Assembly: GCA_016712415.1 (NCBI GenBank)
Contig: JADJRC010000020.1
Coordinates: 35,790-99,789 of the forward strand
Source: Lewinellaceae bacterium
GTDB lineage: Bacteria > Bacteroidota > Bacteroidia > Chitinophagales > Saprospiraceae
Direction: 5' to 3'
Length of the DNA stretch: 64,000 bases
Part shown: piece after piece, positions 9,880 through 18,334 of the stretch
Layout: the number at the start of each line of letters is the position of its first letter
Position numbering within the stretch: position 1 is the stretch's first letter
Made by a program: the position numbers and the translations under genes
The notes under the pieces: generated by a model
Told to the model about the DNA's origin: nothing
Databases searched by the model: none
What the model saw: only the letters and a program-made list of their open reading frames with translations

Positions 9880-9954
9880 TTGTCTTAAACTTGCACCAAG
9901 TAGTTTTTGTGTTTATTTGTTTGGGTTAGAGTCCCTCGTCGTACCGGCGAGGGA
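9880..9954 (+). other. Possible promoter followed by hairpin (short transcript or attenuator)
   Basis: In the 416-base gap 9668-10083 there is TTG at 9880, an 18-nt spacer, and TAGTTTTTG at 9901, close to the Bacteroidota promoter pattern TTG-N17-23-TAnnTTTG but with one extra T. About 25 bases later comes a hairpin, TCCCTCG (9932) and CGAGGGA (9948), followed by TTTCTATTTCT. This could produce a very short RNA. There is no plus-strand gene until 10406. Weak evidence only; the rest of the gap shows nothing else. Confidence 0.22.
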
Positions 9955-10026
9955 TTTCTATTTCTACCAACCAGCCTTGCGCTCGGTACAGGGCGTTGGG
10001 CATTTGCCCGGCAGGCATAAAACGCA

Positions 10027-10058
10027 AAACAGCCACCGGCAGGCGCCAGTGGCTGTTT
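10027..10058 (-). terminator. Terminator hairpin of the 54-residue membrane protein gene
   Basis: Arms AAACAGCCAC (10027-10036) and GTGGCTGTTT (10049-10058) match perfectly, with a 12-nt loop. On the minus strand the stem is followed by a T-rich run (GTTTTGCGTTTT). It sits 25 bases after the stop codon of the small gene at 10084-10248, which supports that gene being real. Confidence 0.6.
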
Positions 10059-10083
10059 GGTTGGTTATTCGTTCCGGCTGATA

Positions 10084-10248
10084 TCAGAGACGCCCCCTGG
10101 CGCCGGCAAGCGCGGTAAATACAAACGGGAAACTTACCCAACCCCATTCGGGGATAAAAATCAGCAGGGCTACCAATCCGACCATACTGATCAGGAACAT
10201 CATCCAGTCCCTTCCGCGGTTTTCGACGTATTCTTCGTTTTTCTTCAT
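10084..10248 (-). CDS. Short membrane protein, 54 residues
   Basis: ATG at 10248, TGA ending at 10084. The N terminus is charged (MKKNEEYVENRGRDW). Two hydrophobic stretches follow, MMFLISMVGLVALLIFI and WGWVSFPFVFTALA, separated by a Pro-Glu turn, and it ends in AGARGRL. The pattern of a charged start plus a helical hairpin is typical of small membrane proteins and not of a chance frame, and a well-formed terminator follows the stop. No family assigned. It is in a gap between the acylase gene and the divergent asparaginase gene. Confidence 0.6.
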   Translation of the reverse strand: MKKNEEYVENRGRDWMMFLISMVGLVALLIFIPEWGWVSFPFVFTALAGARGRL

Positions 10249-10370
10249 TGCGTATCCTTTTAAATGATCGGGACAAAAGTAGGAAGCCTTCTTTGTTCAT
10301 CGTTCATAGTTGGCCTTTTTTTTCCTCAAAAAACTCCTTCCTTTGCTCCCTCAAACTTGATTTGACCATC

Positions 10371-10399
10371 ACTGCCAACTGCCACTGCCAACTGCCACT
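10371..10399. repeat. Two 13-bp direct repeats before the asparaginase gene
   Basis: ACTGCCAACTGCC occurs twice back to back (10371-10383, 10384-10396), plus three bases of a third copy, ending seven bases before the ATG at 10406. This is the segment where a leader or ribosome site would be. No function known. Confidence 0.6.
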
Positions 10400-10405
10400 C
10401 AAAAT

Positions 10406-10927
10406 ATGATACAGGTATTTGTTACCGGAGGAACCTTCGACAAAGAGTACAACTTCATCACCGGTGAATTGTATTTCAAGGATACCCATTTGAAGGAGAT
10501 GTTCGACCTGGGTCGTTGCAACGTTGATATCGACATCAAAACGCTGATGATGGTCGATTCCCTCGAAATGCGCGATGAAGACCGCGCGATCGTGGTGTAC
10601 AACTGCAAGAAAACGCCTTCCAACCGCATCCTGCTCACACACGGTACCGACAGGATGGTGGATACCGCAAAGGTATTGGCGGAGGCCTCCATCGACGATA
10701 AAACCATCGTGCTCACCGGCGCCATGATCCCGTATGCCTTCGGGACTTCCTCCGACGGATTTTTTAACCTGGGCAGCGCTTTGGCCTTCGCGCAGGTCTT
10801 GCCTCCGGGTGTTTATATCGTAATGAACGGCAGGTATTTTCACTGGGATCGCGTGCGCAAAAACAAGCAAACCGGAAACTTTGAAGAGGTGTCGCCTGCC
10901 GGCGATACGGATGCCCTGGTAATTTGA
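10406..10927 (+). CDS. Single-domain asparaginase-like protein
   Basis: 173 residues, only about half the length of a full L-asparaginase (around 330). It corresponds to the N-terminal catalytic Rossmann-like domain. Catalytic motifs are present: TGGTFDK near the start (first catalytic Thr) and LLTHGTDRM (second Thr-Asp pair), then LTGAMIPYAFGTSSDGFFNL, which in asparaginases shapes the active site. The C-terminal domain is absent and the gene ends with an ordinary stop, so this is the short asparaginase-domain family rather than a truncation. Whether it hydrolyses asparagine is untested; such short proteins are usually annotated only as asparaginase domain-containing. A 13-bp repeat lies just upstream. 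Confidence 0.85.
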   Translation: MIQVFVTGGTFDKEYNFITGELYFKDTHLKEMFDLGRCNVDIDIKTLMMVDSLEMRDEDRAIVVYNCKKTPSNRILLTHGTDRMVDTAKVLAEASIDDKTIVLTGAMIPYAFGTSSDGFFNLGSALAFAQVLPPGVYIVMNGRYFHWDRVRKNKQTGNFEEVSPAGDTDALVI

Positions 10928-10935
10928 CCCCTGCG

Positions 10936-11220
10936 CTAAAAGCGCTCCAGAAAACTGAGGTTTCCGCCGAAAATGAACAGGTAAAGTCCGGCAGCAAAAA
11001 TGGGCGCCAAGATGCTGAGTCCCATGATATAGAAATAGCGCCGTGGGACTTTTGACCGTTCAATGGCTTCGGCGATCAGGGCAATCAGCAATACCGCCGA
11101 TACGATAGCACAAAGAATGAGCGTTAACAGCGTCGCCAGGTAATCGTTGAGCAACCACAATCCGAGCCATACGACGACTTCCAGCAAAAATACTTCCGAC
11201 AATGACAAGCGAATGTTCAT
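10936..11220 (-). CDS. Three-helix membrane protein, unknown function
   Basis: 94 residues from ATG 11220 (MNIRLSLSEVFLLEVVVW). The frame is open further upstream, but those residues are not membrane-like and overlap the divergent gene. Three hydrophobic segments: VFLLEVVVWLGLWLL, LATLLTLILCAIVSAVLLIALI and YIMGLSILAPIFAAGLYLFIF, joined by a basic loop (ERSKVPRRY). No known domain. It is convergent with the asparaginase gene (8-base gap) and divergent from the DUF6794 gene. Confidence 0.6.
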   Translation of the reverse strand: MNIRLSLSEVFLLEVVVWLGLWLLNDYLATLLTLILCAIVSAVLLIALIAEAIERSKVPRRYFYIMGLSILAPIFAAGLYLFIFGGNLSFLERF

Positions 11221-11267
11221 ACCGCGAACGTCCGGTTTATACAACTGATCAATAAAATTTGCCTGCA

Positions 11268-11792
11268 ATGAAATATAAAAACTGCATTCCGCTGATACTT
11301 TTTCTGCTGGGGGGCTTTTCGCTTTCCGCACAGGAAGGGCCGGCCAACGACGAAAAGGAGTTTGAAAAACAATACCAGGAACGCATCAAAAAGGACAAAC
11401 TGAACGGCGTGTACATCCCGAAAAACCTCGACGATGCCATGCTCCAGTTCGACAAGAGCATCTCGGTGGAGTCGCAAGCCAAGATAAAAGTGATTGCCGA
11501 AGACAGCGTGTGTGGCGTCCTGCACAATCGCCTGGGACAGTGGATGAGCCTTAACTGGGGCTTTTACGGCGGTTCGCGCCTGTCGCATTACCTGCGCAGC
11601 GCGGGCGTCACCTTTCCCGACGACATGGCCGATTTCCTGCTGCTGGCCTATCACCGGAAACTGAACAACGAAACCGTCAGCATCAAGGAGTTTGCCACCC
11701 GTTTTCGCGAAAAACGGAAAAAAGAATTTGAAGCGGAAAAAAAGGAAGGCAAAGTGATCAGCGAAGAAACCCGCAAGAAAAACCGCCGGTAA
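11268..11792 (+). CDS. DUF6794 domain-containing exported protein
   Basis: 174 residues from ATG 11268, which begins a signal peptide (MKYKNCIPLILFLLGGFSLSA); a TTG nine bases earlier is less likely. The core matches the DUF6794 pattern: YIPKNLDDAMLQFDKSIS, LHNRLGQWMSLNWGFYGGSR, and a terminal FPDDMADFLLLAYHRKLN. It ends in a Lys/Glu-rich helical tail. The function of the domain is unknown. It lies 80 bp upstream of topA in the same direction, but a promoter-like element between them suggests separate transcription. Confidence 0.78.
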   Translation: MKYKNCIPLILFLLGGFSLSAQEGPANDEKEFEKQYQERIKKDKLNGVYIPKNLDDAMLQFDKSISVESQAKIKVIAEDSVCGVLHNRLGQWMSLNWGFYGGSRLSHYLRSAGVTFPDDMADFLLLAYHRKLNNETVSIKEFATRFREKRKKEFEAEKKEGKVISEETRKKNRR

Positions 11793-11814
11793 ACGTCAAA
11801 GTGTAAAATCCGAT

Positions 11815-11822
11815 TACTTTTG
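11815..11822 (+). promoter_or_regulatory. Candidate -7 element (TAnnTTTG) for topA
   Basis: TACTTTTG fits the Bacteroidota primary-sigma -7 consensus TAnnTTTG and lies 50 bases before the topA ATG. No good TTG -33 element is seen at the expected distance, so this is tentative. Confidence 0.4.
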
Positions 11823-11872
11823 CCGGAAATCCCAAAAGCGAAAACCTGTTATCCAAAGACCACCTTATAGTT

Positions 11873-14455
11873 ATGGCAAAAAAACTGCTGATTGTTGAGT
11901 CGCCCGCAAAGGCCAAGACCATTGAAAAATACCTTGGCGAAGATTTTTCTGTAAAATCCTCCTATGGCCATATCAGGGACCTGGAAAAAGGCAATGATTT
12001 GGGTGTGGACGTGGAGCACGATTACCGGCCAAACTACGTGATTCCTCCGGACAAGCACAAAACCGTAAAGGAGTTGAAAGAGTCTGCGGGCAAGTCGGCC
12101 GAAGTTTGGCTTGCGACCGACGAAGACCGCGAGGGAGAAGCCATTTCCTGGCACCTTTGCGAAGTGCTGGGACTGGATGTCAAGGTGACCAAACGCATCG
12201 TTTTTCACGAAATCACCAAACCGGCCATTCAGAAGGCCGTGCAGTCGCCGCGCCTGCTCAACATGAATGTGGTGAACGCCCAGCAGGCACGCAGGGTACT
12301 CGACCGGCTTGTGGGCTGGGAACTCAGCGGTTTATTGTGGAAAAAAGTGCGGGGTCAGTTGTCCGCCGGCCGGGTACAGTCCGTGGCCGTGAAACTGATT
12401 GTAGAGCGCGAACGCGATATCCAGAACTTCACAATCACGCCGTTTTTCAGGGTGGTTGCCCAGTTTTTTGCCAAAAACAACCAGGGGAAAACCGTGACCT
12501 TCAAGGCCGAAAGCCCCAACCGCTTTGAAAATGAAGCCGGCGCCGAGGCATTCCTCAAACAGTGTGTCGGCGCCGAATTTACGGTAGGCAATATTGAAGT
12601 AAAACCCGCCCGCCGAAAACCCGCCCCCCCGTTTACCACCTCCACCCTGCAACAGGAGGCGAGCCGCAAACTCGGTTTTGGCGTAAACCGCACCATGAGT
12701 ATCGCCCAGAAATTGTACGAAAGCGGTTTTATTACCTATATGCGTACCGACTCTACCAATATGAGCGATACGGCGTTGCAATCTATTGGCGACGAGATCG
12801 TCAAACAGTTCGGCCAGCGCTACCACCACCGCCGGCAGTATAAAACGAAGAATGAATCGGCACAGGAAGCCCACGAGGCCATTCGCCCCACCTATGCAGA
12901 ACGGCAGAGCGTGAGTCCCAACCGCGACGAACAACGCCTGTACGAACTCATCTGGAAACGCGCCATGGCCTCCCAAATGGCCGATGCGGAACTGGAAAAA
13001 ACAATAGTCGACATCTCCATCAGCACGCAACCCCAGGCCCGGCTCGTATCGGAAGGGGAGGTGCTCAAGTTCGACGGTTTCCTGAAGGTTTACCTGGAAG
13101 GCACCGACGACGACGAGGAAGAAAGCGCCGGCATGTTGCCGCCGCTGACCAGGGGTCAGCGACTCGATCTCGACGAAATGACTGCCACAGAGCGCTACAC
13201 CCGCCCTCCGGCGCGCTTTACCGAGGCCAGCCTCGTAAAAAAACTGGAGGAACTGGGTATCGGCAGGCCGTCTACCTATGCGCCGACTATTTCCAAGATC
13301 ATGGAAGAAAACCGGGGCTATGTGACCAAAGAGAGCCGGGAAGGCGAAGAAAGGGCGTTCCAGATTCTCACCCTGAAAAACAACAACATCAGTAAAGCGG
13401 CCGGAAAAGAGATCACAGGCGCTACAAAAAATGTGTTGTACCCCTCCGATATGGGCATGATCGTCAGCGACTTTCTGGATGCCCACTTCAAAAAGGTGAT
13501 GGACTACGGCTTTACGGCCAGCGTCGAGGCTGAATTCGACCATATTGCCGAAGGCAAGATGGATTGGGCCAGCATGATCGATAATTTCTACAAACCGTTC
13601 CACCAGAACGTGGAAAAGACGCTCAAGGAAGCCGACCGGGCCAGCGGCGAGCGTATCCTCGGTACCGACCCCGTTAGCGGGCGTACCATTCTTGTACGCA
13701 TGAGCAGTCTGGGTAAACCGGTCGTGCAGATCGGAACCGGCGACGAACTGGATAAGAAAGAAAAACCGCGTTATGCAAACCTGCGGCCCGGCAAGACGCT
13801 TGAAAACGTTACGCTGGAAGATGCACTCGAGAGTTTTGCCCTGCCCCGCACCCTGGGCGACTACGAAGGGGAAACGCTGGAGGTCAACACCGGCAGGTAC
13901 GGCCCTTACGTCAAACACGGCGCCGTATTCATATCCCTGGCTAAAAACGAAGACCCGTTCGACGTGACGCTGGAACGCGCCATAGAACTCGTCCGCGCCA
14001 AAAAAGAAGCCGATAAGCCGGTTGGTTTCTTTGAAGGGCAACCTATCACCAAAGGCAAGGGGCGCTTCGGGCCGTTTGTGAAATGGGCCGACCTGTACGT
14101 GAATGTCCCTGCGCGGGTCAATTTCGATCATATTACGGAGGGCCAGGCGGTCGAACTCATCCAGCAAAAGATCGAGAAGGAAGCGAACCGTTATATCCAC
14201 CATTGGCCGGAGGAAAAGATCAGCGTGGAGAACGGCCGCTGGGGGCCATTTATCAAGTTCGGCAAGGCCATCGTCAACCTGCCCCGCGTCGACGGCGGCA
14301 AGATGACCAACGACCAGGCGCGTACCCTCACCCTGGCGGATGTGAAGGCGATCATCGAAAAAGAGATACCCGGCGCATTCGACAGCAAAAAAGCGACCGG
14401 TAAGGCAGCAGGTAAAACAACCGGCAAGGCGAGTCGCAAGAAAAAAACATCGTAA
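11873..14455 (+). CDS. topA: DNA topoisomerase I (type IA)
   Basis: 860 residues, the normal size for the Bacteroidota enzyme. It relaxes negative supercoils by cutting one DNA strand through a phosphotyrosine. Seen: N-terminal TOPRIM domain (LLIVESPAKAKTIEKYLG, and the acidic triad region WLATDEDREGEAISWHL), then the catalytic core with active-site Tyr289 in GFITYMRTDSTNMS. From about residue 570 come repeated C-terminal modules (TGRYGPYVKHG, KGRFGPFVKW, NGRWGPFIKFG). The protein ends in a Lys/Thr/Gly-rich basic tail (about 840-860) that may bind DNA. Start is MAKKLLIVES. holA follows 89 bp downstream on the same strand. Confidence 0.97.
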   Translation: MAKKLLIVESPAKAKTIEKYLGEDFSVKSSYGHIRDLEKGNDLGVDVEHDYRPNYVIPPDKHKTVKELKESAGKSAEVWLATDEDREGEAISWHLCEVLGLDVKVTKRIVFHEITKPAIQKAVQSPRLLNMNVVNAQQARRVLDRLVGWELSGLLWKKVRGQLSAGRVQSVAVKLIVERERDIQNFTITPFFRVVAQFFAKNNQGKTVTFKAESPNRFENEAGAEAFLKQCVGAEFTVGNIEVKPARRKPAPPFTTSTLQQEASRKLGFGVNRTMSIAQKLYESGFITYMRTDSTNMSDTALQSIGDEIVKQFGQRYHHRRQYKTKNESAQEAHEAIRPTYAERQSVSPNRDEQRLYELIWKRAMASQMADAELEKTIVDISISTQPQARLVSEGEVLKFDGFLKVYLEGTDDDEEESAGMLPPLTRGQRLDLDEMTATERYTRPPARFTEASLVKKLEELGIGRPSTYAPTISKIMEENRGYVTKESREGEERAFQILTLKNNNISKAAGKEITGATKNVLYPSDMGMIVSDFLDAHFKKVMDYGFTASVEAEFDHIAEGKMDWASMIDNFYKPFHQNVEKTLKEADRASGERILGTDPVSGRTILVRMSSLGKPVVQIGTGDELDKKEKPRYANLRPGKTLENVTLEDALESFALPRTLGDYEGETLEVNTGRYGPYVKHGAVFISLAKNEDPFDVTLERAIELVRAKKEADKPVGFFEGQPITKGKGRFGPFVKWADLYVNVPARVNFDHITEGQAVELIQQKIEKEANRYIHHWPEEKISVENGRWGPFIKFGKAIVNLPRVDGGKMTNDQARTLTLADVKAIIEKEIPGAFDSKKATGKAAGKTTGKASRKKKTS

Positions 14456-14544
14456 TCCGGCAGGCGCCGGTACCGTTTTATCCGCCAAATGATCTTGCTT
14501 TCCGGCGAGAGAAACGTCGCGCGGGTGCTTATCTTCGCCCCGTT

Positions 14545-15551
14545 ATGACGTTTGAAGAGATCATCCGGGATATCCAGGCAAAGCGTTTTCAGCCTGTGTA
14601 TTTTTTGCACGGCGAGGAGCCGTTTTTTATCGACCGCGTCGAAGCGGAAATCGATGCCCATGCGCTTCCCGAAACAGAAAAGGGGTTCAACCAGTCGGTC
14701 CTGTACGGCAAGGAGATCGACCACCTGACGCTGCTCGACTATCTGCGCCGGTACCCGATGATGAGCGAGCGGCAGGTAGTGATCCTACGGGAGGCGCAGG
14801 AAATGAAAAGCCTTTCCGAACTCGCTTCCTACGTTGAAAATCCCATGCCGACGACCATTTTTGTCGTGTGTCACAAACACAAGAAGTTCGACATGCGCAC
14901 GAAAATGGGCAAGGTTTTGCAAAACAAAACCACCGTACTGCTCGAAAGCAAAAAACTGTACGACAACCAGGTGCCCGACTGGATTTCGGGTTATTGCAAA
15001 TCCAGGAAACTGGCCGTCGAGCCGCAGGCGGTAGCCTTGCTGGCGGAATACCTGGGCAGCGACCTGTCGAAGATCGCCAATGAACTGGATAAATTGTCGC
15101 TGAACCTGCCCGCCGGCACAGCGGTCAATACCACTCATGTGCAGGAGTATGTGGGGATCAGCAAGGATTACAATGTATTTGAACTGCAAAAAGCCTTCGC
15201 GATGCGCGACTTGCCCAGGCTCGCCCGAATCCGCGAACATTTTGCCTCCAATATCCGCCGCAATCCGCTCATCGTAACCATCAGCAGTCTGTATGCCTAT
15301 TTTTCCAAGGTGTATATGCTCCACGCCCTGAAGGGCAGCCCGACGCTGAAATGGTAAAAACCCTGGAATTGCGCTCCGATTGGTTTCTGAAAGAGTACAA
15401 ATCCGCCGCGCAAAACTATTCGTCCGCGCAAACTGCCCGTATTATTTCTTTGTTGAGGGAATACGACTTGCGTTCGAAAGGCGTTGATAATGACAATACG
15501 GATGAAGAGGAGTTGATGAAAGAATTATTTTGGAAAATCCTAAATCAATAA
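14545..15551 (+). pseudogene. holA: DNA polymerase III delta subunit, broken by a one-base frameshift
   Basis: The delta subunit loads the sliding clamp as part of the clamp-loader complex. The first frame (14545-15357, 270 residues, starting MTFEEIIRDIQAKRFQPVYF, with LHGEEPFFID) stops early at LKGSPTLKW. The missing C-terminal end is present in the next frame (to 15551: EMVKTLELRSDWFLKEYKSA, AQNYSSAQTARIISLLREYD, ending in ELFWKILNQ), matching the AAA-plus lid and collar end of HolA. Joining needs one extra base at the CCC run 15339-15341 and would give 335 residues, the normal length. Because holA is essential, a sequencing error or very recent mutation is more likely than true loss. The LysM gene follows after 4 bases. 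Confidence 0.85.
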
Positions 15552-15555
15552 TCAA

Positions 15556-17121
15556 ATGAGCACTTTTTCCAATTATACCGTCGTGCGGGGTGATACGCTT
15601 TTTGCCATTTCCCGAAAATTCGGAATGACTGTTGAGGAGATTAAATCGCTCAATGGTCTGACTTCCAATAATTTGAATATAGGCCAATTGCTGCGTGTAC
15701 GGGTAGCCGACGCACCGCCCCCTCCGGTACAGGCCCAGGCGCCGCCGGCAGGCGGCAGTACGCAGTTGTATACCGTGCAACCGGGTGATACCCTGTTTGG
15801 CATTTCCAGAAAATTCGGCGTCACGGTCGACGAACTGGTTCGGCTCAACGGCCTTTCGTCCAACAACCTGAGCATCGGCCAGGTACTTCGTGTACACGGA
15901 TCGGGAAATGTAAGCACTCCGCCGCCGGTTCAGCAACCCGTGCAGCAACCCTCACAGCCGTCATCGGGCAATGCCGGACAGACTTACATAGTTGTGCGGG
16001 GTGATACGCTCTTCGGGGTAGCCCGAAAGTTTGGTATGACGGTCAGTGCGCTCAAGTCGCTCAACGGACTGGTCTCCGACGGGCTTAGCGTCGGTCAGGT
16101 GTTGCGCGTGGGTGGCCAGGCGCCTGTCAGCACGCCGCAACCACAGCCGCAACCACAGCCGCAACCACAAACGCAACCACAAACGCCTACCGGATCGGGC
16201 GATGCCCGGTTCCGTCTGGAAGTGCGCCAGGAGGCGGGCTTTAAACGGTATTTCCTCACCGTTCCACTGCTCAGCGGCGGCCAGGTAGTGGCCAATATGA
16301 TCGATCATGTCAATTCCCGGCATATGATCTTCCCGGAGGGAGTCATGTATGCGGGCCAGTCGCACATGGCCTTGCTTCTTTCTGATATTGAAGCGGTCGG
16401 GTTGACCACCATGCAGGCGCGCGCGCTGCAGTATGTGTCCACACACGAGGGCAGTTTCGATGCAATCAACAGTTATGACAAGGCGATCTTTTCCTACGGA
16501 TTTATCCAGTTTGCCGGTGCGGCGGCCGTCGGCGGCAGCCTGAACCGGCTGATGGTGAGCATGGAAAACAATGCGCCTTTTGCATTTCAGCAGATATTCA
16601 AGCGCGCAGGCATCGATACGGAGGGGTTCGGGAGCAGTGCTGTGGTTACGGTGACCGATCAAAACGGTATGCGGCGGCGGGGCGACGACGCATGGCTGTA
16701 TATTCAGCGCAACATACCCCTGTACGGAGCCTTCATTCAGGCCGGTTTTGAGCCTTCGCTGGTGCGGGAGCAACTGCGTATGGCCAACGAGTTGTATGTG
16801 CAACCTGCGCTCAATTTCAAACTCGACGTCACTATTGGCGGTATCCACCTTTCGGTGCCCCGTATCGGTGATATATTCAGATCGGAGGCGGCACTGACAA
16901 CTATTATTGCGCTGGCGATCAACCAGGGTACAGGCGGGATGAGCAGGATTCTGGCGCCCGCCGTTTCTACGGTGGCGTCGCAGCAGCGGCTGCAATCCGT
17001 CGGCGCCCTCAGCCAGATTGACGAGCGGCGGGTATTTGAAACGATTGCCGCCACGACGACCGACGACCGGGTCAGCAACCGGGTAAACGGTGTGATGAAC
17101 TCCGGTTTGCGGTTTGCGTAA
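15556..17121 (+). CDS. Triple LysM protein with lysozyme-like C-terminal domain
   Basis: 521 residues with no signal peptide visible. Three LysM peptidoglycan-binding domains (about residues 5-48, 73-116 and 139-182), each starting with YTVVRGDTLFAISRKFG-type sequence and ending in IGQLLRV or similar. They are joined by Pro/Gln linkers, the last a run of PQ dipeptides (about 190-210). The remaining 300 residues hold THEGSFDAINSYDKAIFSYG followed by FIQFAG. A Glu followed by a Ser-x-Gly-x-x-Gln segment resembles lysozyme/transglycosylase folds, but I cannot assign a family. Probably a cell-wall-binding or wall-cleaving protein. Four bases after holA, same strand, possibly co-transcribed. Confidence 0.75.
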   Translation: MSTFSNYTVVRGDTLFAISRKFGMTVEEIKSLNGLTSNNLNIGQLLRVRVADAPPPPVQAQAPPAGGSTQLYTVQPGDTLFGISRKFGVTVDELVRLNGLSSNNLSIGQVLRVHGSGNVSTPPPVQQPVQQPSQPSSGNAGQTYIVVRGDTLFGVARKFGMTVSALKSLNGLVSDGLSVGQVLRVGGQAPVSTPQPQPQPQPQPQTQPQTPTGSGDARFRLEVRQEAGFKRYFLTVPLLSGGQVVANMIDHVNSRHMIFPEGVMYAGQSHMALLLSDIEAVGLTTMQARALQYVSTHEGSFDAINSYDKAIFSYGFIQFAGAAAVGGSLNRLMVSMENNAPFAFQQIFKRAGIDTEGFGSSAVVTVTDQNGMRRRGDDAWLYIQRNIPLYGAFIQAGFEPSLVREQLRMANELYVQPALNFKLDVTIGGIHLSVPRIGDIFRSEAALTTIIALAINQGTGGMSRILAPAVSTVASQQRLQSVGALSQIDERRVFETIAATTTDDRVSNRVNGVMNSGLRFA

Positions 17122-17125
17122 ATAC

Positions 17126-18214
17126 CTATTCACCCATTTTTACGATCCGGGTAGGCTCCATCAGTTCGTTGCGCACACCGATCTGCCGCAGGGTGTTTTT
17201 GGCTACTTCAAGAAAAGCCTCCGAAACAATACTGTCGGTATGCAGCACGGCGGGATGCCCGTCGTCGCCGCCTTCGCGGATGCTTTGTACCATGGGTATC
17301 TGGCCCAAAAGTACCGACCTGCTGTACTTCGCCAGTTTCTTGCCACCGCCCTCTCCGAAGATAAAGTATTTATTGTCAGGTAGTTCGGCGGGAGTAAACC
17401 AGGACATGTTTTCCACTACACCGAGGATGGGTACATTGATTTGCGGGAGCAGAAACATATTCATTGCCTTGATGGCGTCGGCAAGGGCCACTTCCTGCGG
17501 GGTGGTGACGAGCACCACACCGGTGACCGGCACCGTCTGCACCAGGGTTAGTTGAACGTCGCCGGTGCCGGGGGGCAGGTCGACGATCATGAAGTCGAGC
17601 GGTTCCCACAACACATCGTTGAAAAACTGTTTGATAATGGCGGCAAGCCTGGGACCGCGCAGCACCACGGCTTGGTCCGGCTCAATGATGTTGCCGATGC
17701 TCATGACCGGAAGTCCGTATGCCTCCAGCGGCACCATTTTTACCGTACCGGTCACGTCTTTTACTTTCGGTCGCTGCCCGGCAATACCCAGCATGGTAGG
17801 GATACTCGGACCGTACACATCGGCGTCCATCAATCCGACGCGTGCGCCGAGTTTTTGCAAACCGAGCGCGAGGTTGACGGCTACCGTGCTTTTCCCGACA
17901 CCGCCTTTTCCGGAACCGACGGCAATGATGTTCTTGATATGCGGCACAATGCTCGTGTTTTCCCGGCTGTTCGGCGTACGCGCCATGATGTGCACATTGA
18001 CGTTTGCCGTGGGGTATATTTCCGTGATGGCGCCGATGCAGGCGAAATTCAATTCGGCCTTGCCCTGCATTTGAAGGGAAGGAACCACCAGTTTGAAGTT
18101 GACGTTGACGCCCTCTGTTTCCAGGTCTTCCACCATACCGGCTGAAACAATGTCTCGACCGGTTTGCGGGTCGCGCACCTGGGCCAGCGCGGCGAGTATT
18201 TTTTCTTTTTCCAT
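17126..18214 (-). CDS. mrp: Mrp/NBP35-type P-loop ATPase, iron-sulfur cluster carrier
   Basis: 362 residues from ATG 18214 (MEKEKILAALAQVRDPQTGR); an upstream in-frame Met would add 25 non-conserved residues. The N-terminal 90 residues are a MIP18/DUF59 domain. The P-loop domain follows: deviant Walker A VGSGKGGVGKSTVAVNLAL, then VGLMDADVYGPSIPTMLG, and the switch IVDLPPGTGDVQLTL. Family knowledge: Mrp/ApbC proteins bind and transfer Fe-S clusters as dimers, usually with a CxxC near the C terminus. I do not see a CxxC here, as in several Bacteroidota Mrp proteins. Convergent with the LysM gene (4-base gap) and divergent from the lipoprotein gene. Confidence 0.92.
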   Translation of the reverse strand: MEKEKILAALAQVRDPQTGRDIVSAGMVEDLETEGVNVNFKLVVPSLQMQGKAELNFACIGAITEIYPTANVNVHIMARTPNSRENTSIVPHIKNIIAVGSGKGGVGKSTVAVNLALGLQKLGARVGLMDADVYGPSIPTMLGIAGQRPKVKDVTGTVKMVPLEAYGLPVMSIGNIIEPDQAVVLRGPRLAAIIKQFFNDVLWEPLDFMIVDLPPGTGDVQLTLVQTVPVTGVVLVTTPQEVALADAIKAMNMFLLPQINVPILGVVENMSWFTPAELPDNKYFIFGEGGGKKLAKYSRSVLLGQIPMVQSIREGGDDGHPAVLHTDSIVSEAFLEVAKNTLRQIGVRNELMEPTRIVKMGE

Positions 18215-18246
18215 GTTGTCGGGACAGTATTTACCTGCAAAGGAAA

Positions 18247-18254
18247 TACATTTG
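18247..18254 (+). promoter_or_regulatory. Candidate -7 element for the propeller lipoprotein gene
   Basis: TACATTTG fits TAnnTTTG and lies about 80 bases upstream of ATG 18335, in the divergent gap with mrp. A TTG at 18216 is too far (28 nt) to be a convincing -33 element. Confidence 0.3.
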
Positions 18255-18334
18255 AATATGGTATCCTGCAAGCACGGCATGGATTTCACCTGAATTCAGG
18301 CAAACAATACAAACCACTGCAAAAAAATTCAATT

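Noticed and set aside
9900..10060. tRNA or other structured RNA gene
   Set aside because: Hairpins do not make a cloverleaf and no anticodon or T-loop could be found; nor were tRNA-like sequences noticed elsewhere in the window.
12332..14488. 718-codon minus-strand open frame opposite topA
   Set aside because: Shadow frame; topA has full conserved motifs on the plus strand.
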